DNA from: Oligella urethralis DSM 7531 | GTDB lineage: Bacteria; Pseudomonadota; Gammaproteobacteria; Burkholderiales; Burkholderiaceae_B | Direction of reading: 5' to 3' | DNA: 64,000 nucleotides | Assembly (NCBI RefSeq): GCF_000372065.1 | Contig: NZ_AQVB01000010.1 | Span: 189-64,188, forward strand | In this document: positions 34,921 through 42,486 of the stretch, in pieces | Layout: every line of letters begins with the position of its first letter | How positions within the stretch are numbered: position 1 is the first letter of the stretch | Notes under the pieces: model-generated | The model's database searches: none | What the model saw: only the letters and a program-made list of their open reading frames with translations | Told to the model about the DNA's origin: nothing | Program-made: the position numbers and the translations under genes

Positions 34921-36114
34921 TTAATCCAAGCGCTGTACGATCGTCGCCGTTGCCATGCCATGACCAATACACATCACTTGTAAACCTAGCTCGCCATCGA
35001 CATGGCGTAGTCCCGAGAGCATTTTGGCCATTAAACCAGCGCCTGTGCCGCCTAGAGGGTGACCATGAGCGATGGCGCCACCCCACGGGTTAAGAATGGT
35101 TGTGTCAGGTTTAAATTCACGCTCAAAACAAAGGGCGACACTGGCAAAGGCTTCGTTTACTTCGATCCAGTCTAAATCCTTAATGCTTAAACCGGCTTTG
35201 GCTAAGGCTTGATGTGTCGCAGGTATCACACCGGTGAGTTGCATGATGGGATCGGAGCCCACCACAACTCTAGCTAAAAACTTTGCTTTAGCTTTGAGTC
35301 CTAATTCAGAGGCAGGACCATAACGGCCAACTAAAACTGCGGCGGCTCCATCAGACATCTGGCTGGCATTGGCGGCGGTTATTTTACCTGTATCAGCGGG
35401 TCTAAAAACCGGTGCCATCGCATTCATGCGGGCTCTATCAATGCTGTCTCTGATGCCTTCATCGTAATCTAGGGTGAGGGGATTGCCCTCTTTATCCACG
35501 CCTTGCAATGGCACGATTTCAGAGTGTAAGCCGGCATCACGCGCTGCTTTAGCCCGCTTATGACTCTCTACTGCATAATCATCTAATTCCGTCCGAGTTA
35601 AAGACCAATGCTCCGCAATCAGCTCCGCACTTTCTACTTGATGCGGAATATCAAAACGTTTTAATAAGTCCGGATGCAAATTGTCGAAGCCGGTAAAATC
35701 ATGTTGTCCTAAAGTTAAGTCAAGAAACATGGGCACTCGGCTCATGCTTTCGACCCCGCAAGCGATAGCAAAATCCATATCTTGCATACCTACCGCTTGG
35801 GCTGCCGCATGGATGGCGTATTGGCTAGAGCCACACATGCGATTCATGCTGACACCAGGTACGGTTTCAGGAAAGCCTGCAACTAGCAAAGCTTGGCGAG
35901 CGATATTGCCCCCTTGCTCACCGGCTTGGCTGACGCAACCTGCTAACACATCACCTACCCTGTTGCTTGGTAGGCCAGAACGACTGATAAGCGCTTTAAG
36001 CGCAGTTGCTAACATGGTGTCTGGGCGTGTTTCTCTCAAAGCGCCGCCACGACGACCAAATGCTGTACGTACAGCCTCTAGAATAACCACTTCATCAGAA
36101 TGAATTTTACTCAT
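34921..36114 (-). CDS. Thiolase (acetyl-CoA acyltransferase)
   Basis: This enzyme releases acetyl-CoA from 3-ketoacyl-CoA in beta-oxidation. The 397 residues carry the nucleophilic Cys in NRMCGSSQYAIHAA near residue 94, the catalytic His in GHPLGGTGAGL and the second Cys in MCIGHGMATA. It begins 23 bp after the acyl-CoA dehydrogenase gene and should be co-transcribed with it. A decayed copy of its C-terminus lies at 41321-41462. The chain-length range is not known; a biosynthetic PhaA role is less likely given the neighbours. Confidence 0.93.
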   Translation of the reverse strand: MSKIHSDEVVILEAVRTAFGRRGGALRETRPDTMLATALKALISRSGLPSNRVGDVLAGCVSQAGEQGGNIARQALLVAGFPETVPGVSMNRMCGSSQYAIHAAAQAVGMQDMDFAIACGVESMSRVPMFLDLTLGQHDFTGFDNLHPDLLKRFDIPHQVESAELIAEHWSLTRTELDDYAVESHKRAKAARDAGLHSEIVPLQGVDKEGNPLTLDYDEGIRDSIDRARMNAMAPVFRPADTGKITAANASQMSDGAAAVLVGRYGPASELGLKAKAKFLARVVVGSDPIMQLTGVIPATHQALAKAGLSIKDLDWIEVNEAFASVALCFEREFKPDTTILNPWGGAIAHGHPLGGTGAGLMAKMLSGLRHVDGELGLQVMCIGHGMATATIVQRLD

Positions 36115-36137
36115 ATTATTACCCTTTAAATGACAAT

Positions 36138-37268
36138 TTACATTAGTTCACGTGCGATGATATTGCGCTGGATTTCGGAAGTGCCCTCGTAGATTTGTAA
36201 TACTTTGGCATCACGGAAAAGTTTTTCGGCCGGATACTCGGTTGAATATCCCATACCACCAAAAATTTGTATGGTTTCTGTGGCTGCCCACATGGCTGAA
36301 TCAGCGGCATTTACCTTGGCCATTGATGCTTCGATTGTGTTGTTAAGACCATTATCTAAACGCCATGCGGCTTGGTATGTGAGCAAACGGGCAGTCTCTA
36401 AGCGCATGCGCATGTCTGCTAGCTTGTGTGCAATCGCTTGGTGTGCTATCAACGGTCTACCCATTGATTCACGTTCTCTGGCATAGGCAAGAGATTCATC
36501 AAGACAGCGCTGGATTAAGCCAACCCCAAAGGCGGCTACCATCGGTCTTGAGCGGTCAAACACTTTCATTGCGATGTTGAAGCCACTGCCTTCTTCGCCC
36601 AACAATTGCTCGTCTGGTACAAAGACATTATCCAAAAATACCTCGCATGCGGGCGCTGCCTTTTGCCCCATTTTGGACAGCGGGGCACCTACCGAGAGTC
36701 CCTCTGTGTCGGCGGGTACGATAAAAGCAGATAAGCCCTTATAGCCACCTTGAGGATCGGTTTTTGCAAAGACCACGAAAAACTCAGCCATATTGGCGTT
36801 GGATATCCATATTTTGCTACCTGTTAATCGATAGCCGCCCTGAACCTTGTCTGCCTTGGTTTTTATCGATGCGACATCAGAGCCGGCTGAAGGCTCAGTT
36901 AGCGCGAAGCTTGCCATCGCCCCCGACGTCAGGCGACTTAGGTACTTTGCTTTTTGTTCGTGAGTACCAGCGATTAAGATTGGCTCAGAGGCAAGGGAGT
37001 TGATACATAAGGCGGCACCGATGCCTAAGCAACCATAGCAAAGTGCCTCTGTGATCAGCACCAATTCCATACAACCTAGACCTGCACCCCCGTACTCCTG
37101 TGGTAGTGATGAGTTTAATAAGCCAAGAGAAAAGGCATTCTCATAGATAGACATGGGAAACTGTGCGTTTTGGTCTGCTTGAGCGGCAATGGGTTTTATT
37201 TCGTTGTTTGCGAATTGTTGTGCCAACGATTGTATTTGCTTCTGTTCTTGAGTTAATTCAAATTGCAT
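36138..37268 (-). CDS. Acyl-CoA dehydrogenase
   Basis: This FAD enzyme makes the trans-2,3 double bond of acyl-CoA. From the ATG at 37268 the protein has 376 residues, the usual size. FALTEPSAGSDVASIKTKA is the FAD/substrate region, IWISNANMAEFFVVFAKT follows, and the catalytic Glu is in LQIYEGTSEIQRNI at the C-terminus. GGGAG lies just before the chosen ATG; a longer frame to 37316 lacks such a site. It is the first gene of the pair with thiolase, under the promoter region that contains repeat copy A. Confidence 0.93.
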   Translation of the reverse strand: MQFELTQEQKQIQSLAQQFANNEIKPIAAQADQNAQFPMSIYENAFSLGLLNSSLPQEYGGAGLGCMELVLITEALCYGCLGIGAALCINSLASEPILIAGTHEQKAKYLSRLTSGAMASFALTEPSAGSDVASIKTKADKVQGGYRLTGSKIWISNANMAEFFVVFAKTDPQGGYKGLSAFIVPADTEGLSVGAPLSKMGQKAAPACEVFLDNVFVPDEQLLGEEGSGFNIAMKVFDRSRPMVAAFGVGLIQRCLDESLAYARERESMGRPLIAHQAIAHKLADMRMRLETARLLTYQAAWRLDNGLNNTIEASMAKVNAADSAMWAATETIQIFGGMGYSTEYPAEKLFRDAKVLQIYEGTSEIQRNIIARELM

Positions 37269-37470
37269 GGCTATACTCCCTTGGTGTTGCTGCATGTCAC
37301 AAAATGCAGGCAACAAGCACCCTAGAACAGCACTAAGAGGCTGTTATTCAGTTAAATATAAATAGTTAAAGTCATTTAAAAGCTAAGTGGCGTAGATAGC
37401 CTCTGTCTCTTCTTGGTGGGGCCTTGAGCGCCTATCTTTCAGGGTTGTTGTGACCTCATCAAGCGTTAGC

Positions 37471-37650
37471 AATGTCTCCTGTCGTTGCCGCTATCTATTT
37501 TTAATACGGCACTATTTTTATGTTTCTGACCTTAGTTGTATTAACCATTCTATGGCAGTCGTTTATATATTCAAATGGCAGGGAAGGACTAAAACTATGC
37601 AAAAGCTGCCACGGCGTATGTTTATATGTAAAATGAACTCAGTTGATTTG
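37471..37650. repeat. Roughly 180 bp intergenic repeat, copy A
   Basis: This stretch is closely similar to 41463-41650, with a 15-base gap near the middle. It lies between the divergent acyl-CoA dehydrogenase and AraC genes. Most differences within it would change amino acids in the only shared open frame, so selection on a peptide is unlikely and a regulatory role is favoured. The remainder of 37269-37703 shows no gene. Confidence 0.9.
37552..37611. promoter_or_regulatory. Candidate AraC-family operator, copy A
   Basis: ATGGCAG occurs at 37552-37558 and again at 37575-37581, 23 bp apart (about two helical turns), and CTGCCA at 37606-37611 is the inverse. The same arrangement with the same spacing is kept in copy B. 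Direct repeats two turns apart suit AraC-family binding; the AraC gene is adjacent. Confidence 0.5.
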
Positions 37651-37703
37651 TCTAATTGCTAAGTCATTCTTTTAAATAAACACGTAAATAGGGGTGATAG
37701 GCC

Positions 37704-38717
37704 ATGGAAATCCAGACCATTTCCGTACGTTTTGTGAATGCCCTGCTCGCTGGTGCCTCAAAGTACACAAGTAACGGTGAGGAGTGGGTGGCTAAAATTG
37801 GCATTTCACCGGCACTGTTGGACTGTGAGGGTACACGCATTAGTATGAGCAAATTCGCTCAGCTCTATCGTATGATTGCGCTTGAGTTCAACGATGAAAC
37901 GCCTGGTCTTTTTTCACGGCCTTTGCGGAATGGCACGCTTAAATACTTATGTATGGTGATGTTAGATGCCCCGGATCTGGGTGTGGCGCTTAATCGGTTT
38001 AGAAATTTCTTCTATCTACTGCTTGACGATGTGGAATTTAAGGTCAAAACCAGTTCAAAGGGGATCATTAAAATAGAGCTCGAAGAAAAAAAGGATTTAG
38101 GTCATACACGCATACTGACACTTGAGTTGATGTTGATGCTGGTGCAGGGCGTTTCATCGTGGTTAATAGGACGCAAAATACCCTTTAAACGTATCGCTTT
38201 TCCTTTTGCTAAGCCAAGCCATGCGTCAGAATACGATCAGCTTTATCCCGGTCCTATCGCCTTTGATCAAAAGATAACAGCGCTTTACTTGGATGCGGCT
38301 TATTTGCGTGAGCCAATTCGTCAGGATCCAGCTGTGTTAAATGAGTTTATACGCAACGCACCGCTTAACTGGTTTTATTTTTCACCCAATGACAGACCAC
38401 ACACGCACCAGTTGCGTCACTATTTGCAAGGCAGATTAGATCAAAATTTAACCGTTAGCGATGTTGCATTAGTTCATCATATATCGCCCCGAACCCTAGC
38501 TAGGCGCCTTGCAGCAGAAGGCACAACCTTTCAAACCATCAAGGATAATTTGCGGCGGGATGTTGCGATTGAGTTGTTAAATAAAACAGATACCCCTATC
38601 GCAACGATCGGTACTAATCTGGGTTTCGAGGATCCGGCAGCATTTAATCGGGCCTTTAAACTATGGACAGGTAGTGCACCTGGTGCCTATCGTAAACAGA
38701 CGGTTTTAACTGCTTAG
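37704..38717 (+). CDS. AraC-family transcriptional regulator (arabinose-binding-like N-domain)
   Basis: The 337 residues have a PF12625-type N-terminal domain (about 20-205) and a C-terminal double helix-turn-helix (about 235-335) with VSDVALVHHISPRTLARRLA and PIATIGTNLGFEDPAAFNRA. Relatives often govern fatty-acid or aromatic catabolism. It is divergent from the acyl-CoA dehydrogenase-thiolase operon and upstream of the enoyl-CoA hydratase gene, so it probably controls this cluster. Effector is unknown but an acyl compound is likely. Confidence 0.9.
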   Translation: MEIQTISVRFVNALLAGASKYTSNGEEWVAKIGISPALLDCEGTRISMSKFAQLYRMIALEFNDETPGLFSRPLRNGTLKYLCMVMLDAPDLGVALNRFRNFFYLLLDDVEFKVKTSSKGIIKIELEEKKDLGHTRILTLELMLMLVQGVSSWLIGRKIPFKRIAFPFAKPSHASEYDQLYPGPIAFDQKITALYLDAAYLREPIRQDPAVLNEFIRNAPLNWFYFSPNDRPHTHQLRHYLQGRLDQNLTVSDVALVHHISPRTLARRLAAEGTTFQTIKDNLRRDVAIELLNKTDTPIATIGTNLGFEDPAAFNRAFKLWTGSAPGAYRKQTVLTA

Positions 38718-38834
38718 GGCTATACTTTGGCGAAAAAATGTGATGAGATGTGCTGAAAGCATGAGAATATATGTACAAAAATATGATCGCATAAGATCAC
38801 CCCTTAGTAAAAACAAGCATGTTTAGGAGACAAC

Positions 38835-39647
38835 ATGACAACCGCAGAAACTAATCATCCGCCGAGTAGTGAAGTGCTTCATTGTCATATTGATGCAGGC
38901 GTTGCAACGATTCGTTTGAATAGAGCGAATCATGGCAATGCGCTTAATATGGCGCTGGTTGAGGCCTTTGCGAATGCAGTCAATCAGATTGTGAATACTT
39001 CATCGGTGCGAGTGGTCTTGTTAACCGGATCTGGCAAGAATTTTTGCGTAGGCGGTGATATACAGTCGTTTATAGAGGAACGAGATGATTTATCCGGTTT
39101 TGTTGCTGCCATCACTGAGCCTTTGCACAATGCGCTAGCACAATTAGAGGCCTCGCATCTTCCTATTGTAGCGGCGCTTAATGGTGCCGTAGGTGGTGCT
39201 GGAATTGGTTTAGCCTTGATTGCTGATTTTGTATTGGCCGCAGAGTCCATGAAGTTGCGTTGTGGATATACGGCCATTGGTTTATCCCCTGATGCTGGTA
39301 GTTCCTGGTTGTTGGCAAATCGCGTTGGCGCATTTCGTGCGAGGCAGTTATTGCTTTTTAATTCAACCCTCGATGCGCAGGCTTGTTTAAATCTGGGGCT
39401 TGTTGATGGGGTTTATCCAGATGCCGATTTGTTGACGCAAGCCCTGCGTTTGGTAGAGGCGCTTCGTGGTGGTTCCGCCAAAGCGATGTCTAGGGTAAAG
39501 CATTTGCTCGATCATTCGATCACTCAACGGACATTTAAAAATCATTTAGACCTAGAACGAAAATTGATTATTGACAGTGCGGCCGAAGGGGATGCGCAAG
39601 AAGGCATACTTGCTTTTATGGAAAAGCGTCAAGCTAATTTCTCCTAG
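38835..39647 (+). CDS. Enoyl-CoA hydratase/isomerase family protein
   Basis: The 270-residue crotonase-fold enzyme has an oxyanion-hole motif in KNFCVGGDIQSF and a second in ALNGAVGGAGIGLALIADFV. The usual first catalytic Glu site reads GAGIGLAL without Glu, while the region IGLSPDAGSSWLL has Asp where many hydratases have Glu-type residues; it may thus be an isomerase or have altered activity. AGGAGA precedes the ATG. It follows the AraC gene by 117 bp and likely supplies the hydration step between the dehydrogenase and thiolase. Confidence 0.88.
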   Translation: MTTAETNHPPSSEVLHCHIDAGVATIRLNRANHGNALNMALVEAFANAVNQIVNTSSVRVVLLTGSGKNFCVGGDIQSFIEERDDLSGFVAAITEPLHNALAQLEASHLPIVAALNGAVGGAGIGLALIADFVLAAESMKLRCGYTAIGLSPDAGSSWLLANRVGAFRARQLLLFNSTLDAQACLNLGLVDGVYPDADLLTQALRLVEALRGGSAKAMSRVKHLLDHSITQRTFKNHLDLERKLIIDSAAEGDAQEGILAFMEKRQANFS

Positions 39648-39693
39648 TCTCAGCTGGCAGCTGTCGCTAGATTATGAGTCAATTGCCAGGCAT

Positions 39694-39729
39694 AAAAAAA
39701 CCCAAACGATCACAGGAAAGTTTGGGTTT
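39694..39729. terminator. Bidirectional terminator between hydratase and ligase genes
   Basis: AAACCCAAAC (39698-39707) pairs with GTTTGGGTTT (39720-39729); the run of A on the left gives a T-tract for the minus strand. The stem is nearly the same as that of the rpsQ terminator at 33468. Confidence 0.82.
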
Positions 39730-39741
39730 GTGGATTAGTGA

Positions 39742-41322
39742 TTAGGCGTTTTCAAGGCCTTTGAACTCTTTGCGCAGTTCGCGTTTTAATAATTTACCAG
39801 AGGCATTGCGTGGCAAATCGTCTTTGAAATGTACTGCCTTGGGCACTTTAAAAGGTGCTAGGTGCTGTCTGGCATAGGCGATGAGCTCCTCCGCGCTAAC
39901 TTGGCTGCCCTCTTTGAGCGTGACGACAGCGCAGACGACCTCAACCCACTTTTCGTCATCAAGACCAATCACGGCTACCTCAGCTACGGCAGGGTGCTTG
40001 TAAAGGCATTCTTCAACCTCGCGGCTGGCAACTAATACGCCACCACTATTGATGGTGTCCTTAATGCGATCGACGATATAAATAAAGCCATGCTCATCCA
40101 TATAACCTAGGTCACCGGAGTGGAACCAACCACCCTCGAATGCCGCATCGGTTTCTTCAGGGTTGTTCCAGTATTCAGTCATTAAGTGTGGGGTGCGATG
40201 GACAATTTCACCCATTTCGCCTAATGGCACGTCCTGCATATTGATGTCGACAATGCGAGTCTCGACATTAAGTACAGGGCGACCAGCAGATGCGGGGGCG
40301 ATTTCATGATCTTCGGGAGAGAGGCAAGACACTAAGGGCGCACATTCACTTTGGCCATAGCAGTTAAAAAATCGTAACGCTGGTAGCAGCTTGCGCAGCT
40401 CTTGTAAGACGGGCAAAGGCATGATGGAGGCACCATAATAGCCTTTGCGTAGGCTGGTGTAATGCTCTGGTGTGAATTCGCTGTGTCGCAACAATGAGAT
40501 CCACACGGTGGGTGCGGCAAAGAAAGTGTTAATCTTTTCGTCCACAAAGAGCTTGAAGCAGATTTCTGGTTTAGGCGATTTAATGATAATATTTTCTGCG
40601 CCAGTCAGTAGGGCTGGCATTAAAAATACATGCATTTGCGCTGAATGATACAGTGGCAAGGCGGCTAAGTGGCGGTCCTCGCTATTGAATTCTAAGGCAT
40701 AAATGGCGCTCATATATTCGGCTAAAAAGGCCTCATGGCTTAATAAAGCGCCTTTAGGTAGTGAGGTGGTGCCTGAGGTATAAAGGATTTGAGCTGCTGA
40801 TTGCGCATTGAAGTCTACTGCTTGCTGATACAAGGCGCTGTCTTCTAGTGGGGTCTCAAGGGCTGCTTTGTTTAGTGCGATGTTGAGAATATCATGCGCA
40901 GTTTCACTGCCATGGATTGTGCCATAGAGGCGCATATTGGGCAGCTCATCTTTTAATGACTCAACGGTCTTGCTTAAGTCTTTGTCATAAAAGACAGCGA
41001 CGGATTCACTTTGTTTGAGGATGTATTTTAACTCATTGGCGGTCAGTGCAAAGTTGACTGGCACATGCACAATACCTAAGCGTACGCAGCTTAGCCACAG
41101 TAGGACATAGGCATCGCTATTAGCGCCGTAGGCCGCAATATGATCACCGCTCTTGAAGCCTTGCTCAAGCAAATAGCTAGCAATATGATCGATGGCGATG
41201 TCCATTTGCTGATAAGTCCAACGGCGGCCGTCAAAGGCAATGGCTTCTTTATCAGAAAACTTCCTGATAGCTCTTTTAATCGCCTCGTTGATGGTGTTTT
41301 TTCTTGCGATTTGGTGATTCAT
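39742..41322 (-). CDS. Acyl-CoA synthetase (AMP-forming)
   Basis: This ligase activates a fatty or aryl-alkyl acid with ATP and CoA and would feed the neighbouring beta-oxidation enzymes. The 526 residues contain the AMP-binding motif ILYTSGTTSLPKGALLSH near residue 180, YGQSECAPLVS, the GWFHSGDLGYMDEHGFIYIVDR hinge region in two parts, and the catalytic Lys in PRNASGKLLKREL near the end. The start codon overlaps the stop of the thiolase relic (ATGA), a trace of the earlier operon. Substrate is unknown. Confidence 0.93.
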   Translation of the reverse strand: MNHQIARKNTINEAIKRAIRKFSDKEAIAFDGRRWTYQQMDIAIDHIASYLLEQGFKSGDHIAAYGANSDAYVLLWLSCVRLGIVHVPVNFALTANELKYILKQSESVAVFYDKDLSKTVESLKDELPNMRLYGTIHGSETAHDILNIALNKAALETPLEDSALYQQAVDFNAQSAAQILYTSGTTSLPKGALLSHEAFLAEYMSAIYALEFNSEDRHLAALPLYHSAQMHVFLMPALLTGAENIIIKSPKPEICFKLFVDEKINTFFAAPTVWISLLRHSEFTPEHYTSLRKGYYGASIMPLPVLQELRKLLPALRFFNCYGQSECAPLVSCLSPEDHEIAPASAGRPVLNVETRIVDINMQDVPLGEMGEIVHRTPHLMTEYWNNPEETDAAFEGGWFHSGDLGYMDEHGFIYIVDRIKDTINSGGVLVASREVEECLYKHPAVAEVAVIGLDDEKWVEVVCAVVTLKEGSQVSAEELIAYARQHLAPFKVPKAVHFKDDLPRNASGKLLKRELRKEFKGLENA

Positions 41323-41462
41323 GATGCGAGTTCCTCCACAATAATAGCCACTGCTATGCCGTGACCGATACGCCTTAGCTGTAAGCTGTAGCGACTACTT
41401 GAGGCGCCAATCCTAAAAGCATGTTAGCCATAAGACTAGCGCTGGTTGCGCTAAGCCTAAGT
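41321..41462 (-). pseudogene. Decayed C-terminal remnant of a thiolase gene
   Basis: Read on the minus strand, the stretch encodes RIGHGIAVAIIVEELAS just before the ligase start, matching MCIGHGMATATIV of the intact thiolase at 34921. Further upstream the HPLGG-like and LMAKML-like parts are recognisable at the DNA level but are in different frames and broken by stops. Only about 45 codons are left. It abuts repeat copy B. It supports a past duplication of the thiolase/operator segment followed by loss of most of the gene. Confidence 0.8.
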
Positions 41463-41650
41463 GATGTCTCCTGTAATTGCCGCTATCGATTTTTAATGCG
41501 GCACTATTTTTTTAGTCTAGATTGCTATGTATCTGACTTGAGTTGTACTAACCATTCTATGGCAGTCGTTTATATATGCAAATGGCAGAGAAAGACTAAA
41601 ACTATGCAAAAGCTGCCACGGAATATGTTTGTAGCTAAATTGAACTCGGC
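41463..41650. repeat. Roughly 185 bp intergenic repeat, copy B
   Basis: This is the second copy of the repeat at 37471-37650. The ATGGCAG motifs are at 41559-41565 and 41582-41588 (again 23 bp apart) and CTGCCA is at 41613-41618. It lies upstream of the acyl-CoA ligase gene (minus strand), with the thiolase relic between. The rest of 41651-41729 shows nothing clear. Confidence 0.9.
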
Positions 41651-41729
41651 TTGTCGCTGATACAACTACCCACTAATGGCCGAGGTGTCAGATTAAGTTT
41701 AAACGAATGCAGTTAATTGCTGAGCTTGC

Positions 41730-41987
41730 TTAATCTAAACCGGTTTGACGTTTAACCGCATCTTCGTGTAGGGATTCATTGAGTTGATCGACAACCGTTG
41801 TCCAGCTGCCATCAACAGCCAGTTTTTCTGCGATAAATTGACGCTGAGCTTCGTTCCAAAACGGAGCATCGACGATATGCACATCAGCCGCTAATTGATG
41901 CTTGTTGATGAACTCAGCAATCGCTTCATCACTGGCGTCTAAGCCGAGTTGTAAAAATAAATTGCTCATACGAGGGGTAGCCGTCAT
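41730..41987 (-). CDS. DUF2789-family small protein, copy 2
   Basis: The 85-residue paralogue of the product of 34454-34711 shows the same pattern: NLFLQLGLDASDEAIAEFI, HQLAADVHIVDAPFWNEAQ, and VVDQLNESLHED. The N-terminus and core are nearly the same; the last 20 residues diverge most. AAGGAG precedes the ATG. Function is unknown. The 7.3 kb distance and matching upstream sequences mark a segmental duplication. Confidence 0.88.
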   Translation of the reverse strand: MTATPRMSNLFLQLGLDASDEAIAEFINKHQLAADVHIVDAPFWNEAQRQFIAEKLAVDGSWTTVVDQLNESLHEDAVKRQTGLD

Positions 41988-42089
41988 AGCAGTCTCCTTA
42001 GGTTTCTATTGTGATTACTAAAGCATAGCTTAGCGGAAGCAGCCTAAGCTGTCTATTATGAGCAGTCCTAGCTGTCTCTTAAGGAACGG

Positions 42090-42486
42090 CGGGCTACAGC
42101 CCTTTGCAGCGTGTGGACCGGTCGTGATGGTTTGGCAAGCTTAGTGCTCGTGATTGACTGCCATCATCGAGAGTTAATCGTTTTGGGACATTAGGACGGG
42201 TCACAAGACCACTCACCTTGCACTCAAACAAGGGCTTAATCTTTACCTCACAGCATGATACGTCGTTGCTTAGACGCTACGGGTTGCGCCAGGAGTTTAT
42301 CATGCCACATTGCCCTCAACAGAATAGCATGGCGAACGCTTTATTCGTACGCTCAAAGAGCAATGTGTCTATCGTCAGCGTTTTGAGATCATACAGCATG
42401 CTAAGCGAGTGTTAGCGGACTGGATTGGATTATACAACCAGCATCGCTCGCACCCGTCCTTAGGCATGGCGCGGCTGTGTTTTTAA
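42090..42486 (+). pseudogene. IS3-family transposase (OrfB) remnant
   Basis: Three blocks in different frames match the catalytic (rve) domain of IS3-type OrfB: VWTGRDGLASLVLVIDCH ending in a stop at 42193; NKGLIFTSQHDTSLLRRYG and RQEFIMPHCPQQNSMA from about 42223; then ERFIRTLKEQCVYRQRFE and WIGLYNQHRSHPSLGMARL to the TAA at 42484-42486. There is an internal deletion before the second block and a frameshift before the third. The first Asp is kept in VIDCH, but the second catalytic Asp of the DNG motif reads Asn-Lys-Gly. The end overlaps the 3' end of the MFS gene. No inverted repeats were found. Confidence 0.85.

Noticed and set aside
37450-37662. Conserved open frame inside repeat copy A, also open in copy B (41421-41660)
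   Set aside because: The two copies differ mostly at first and second codon positions and hardly at third positions, which is opposite to what a conserved peptide would show. The similarity is better explained by a DNA-level repeat with operator motifs.
33468-39729. Near-identical terminator stems (AACCCAAAC/GTTTGGGTT) at 33468 and 39694 as a DNA uptake or mobile repeat
   Set aside because: Only the short stem is shared; loops and flanks differ. Two copies are too few to support a repeat family from this window.
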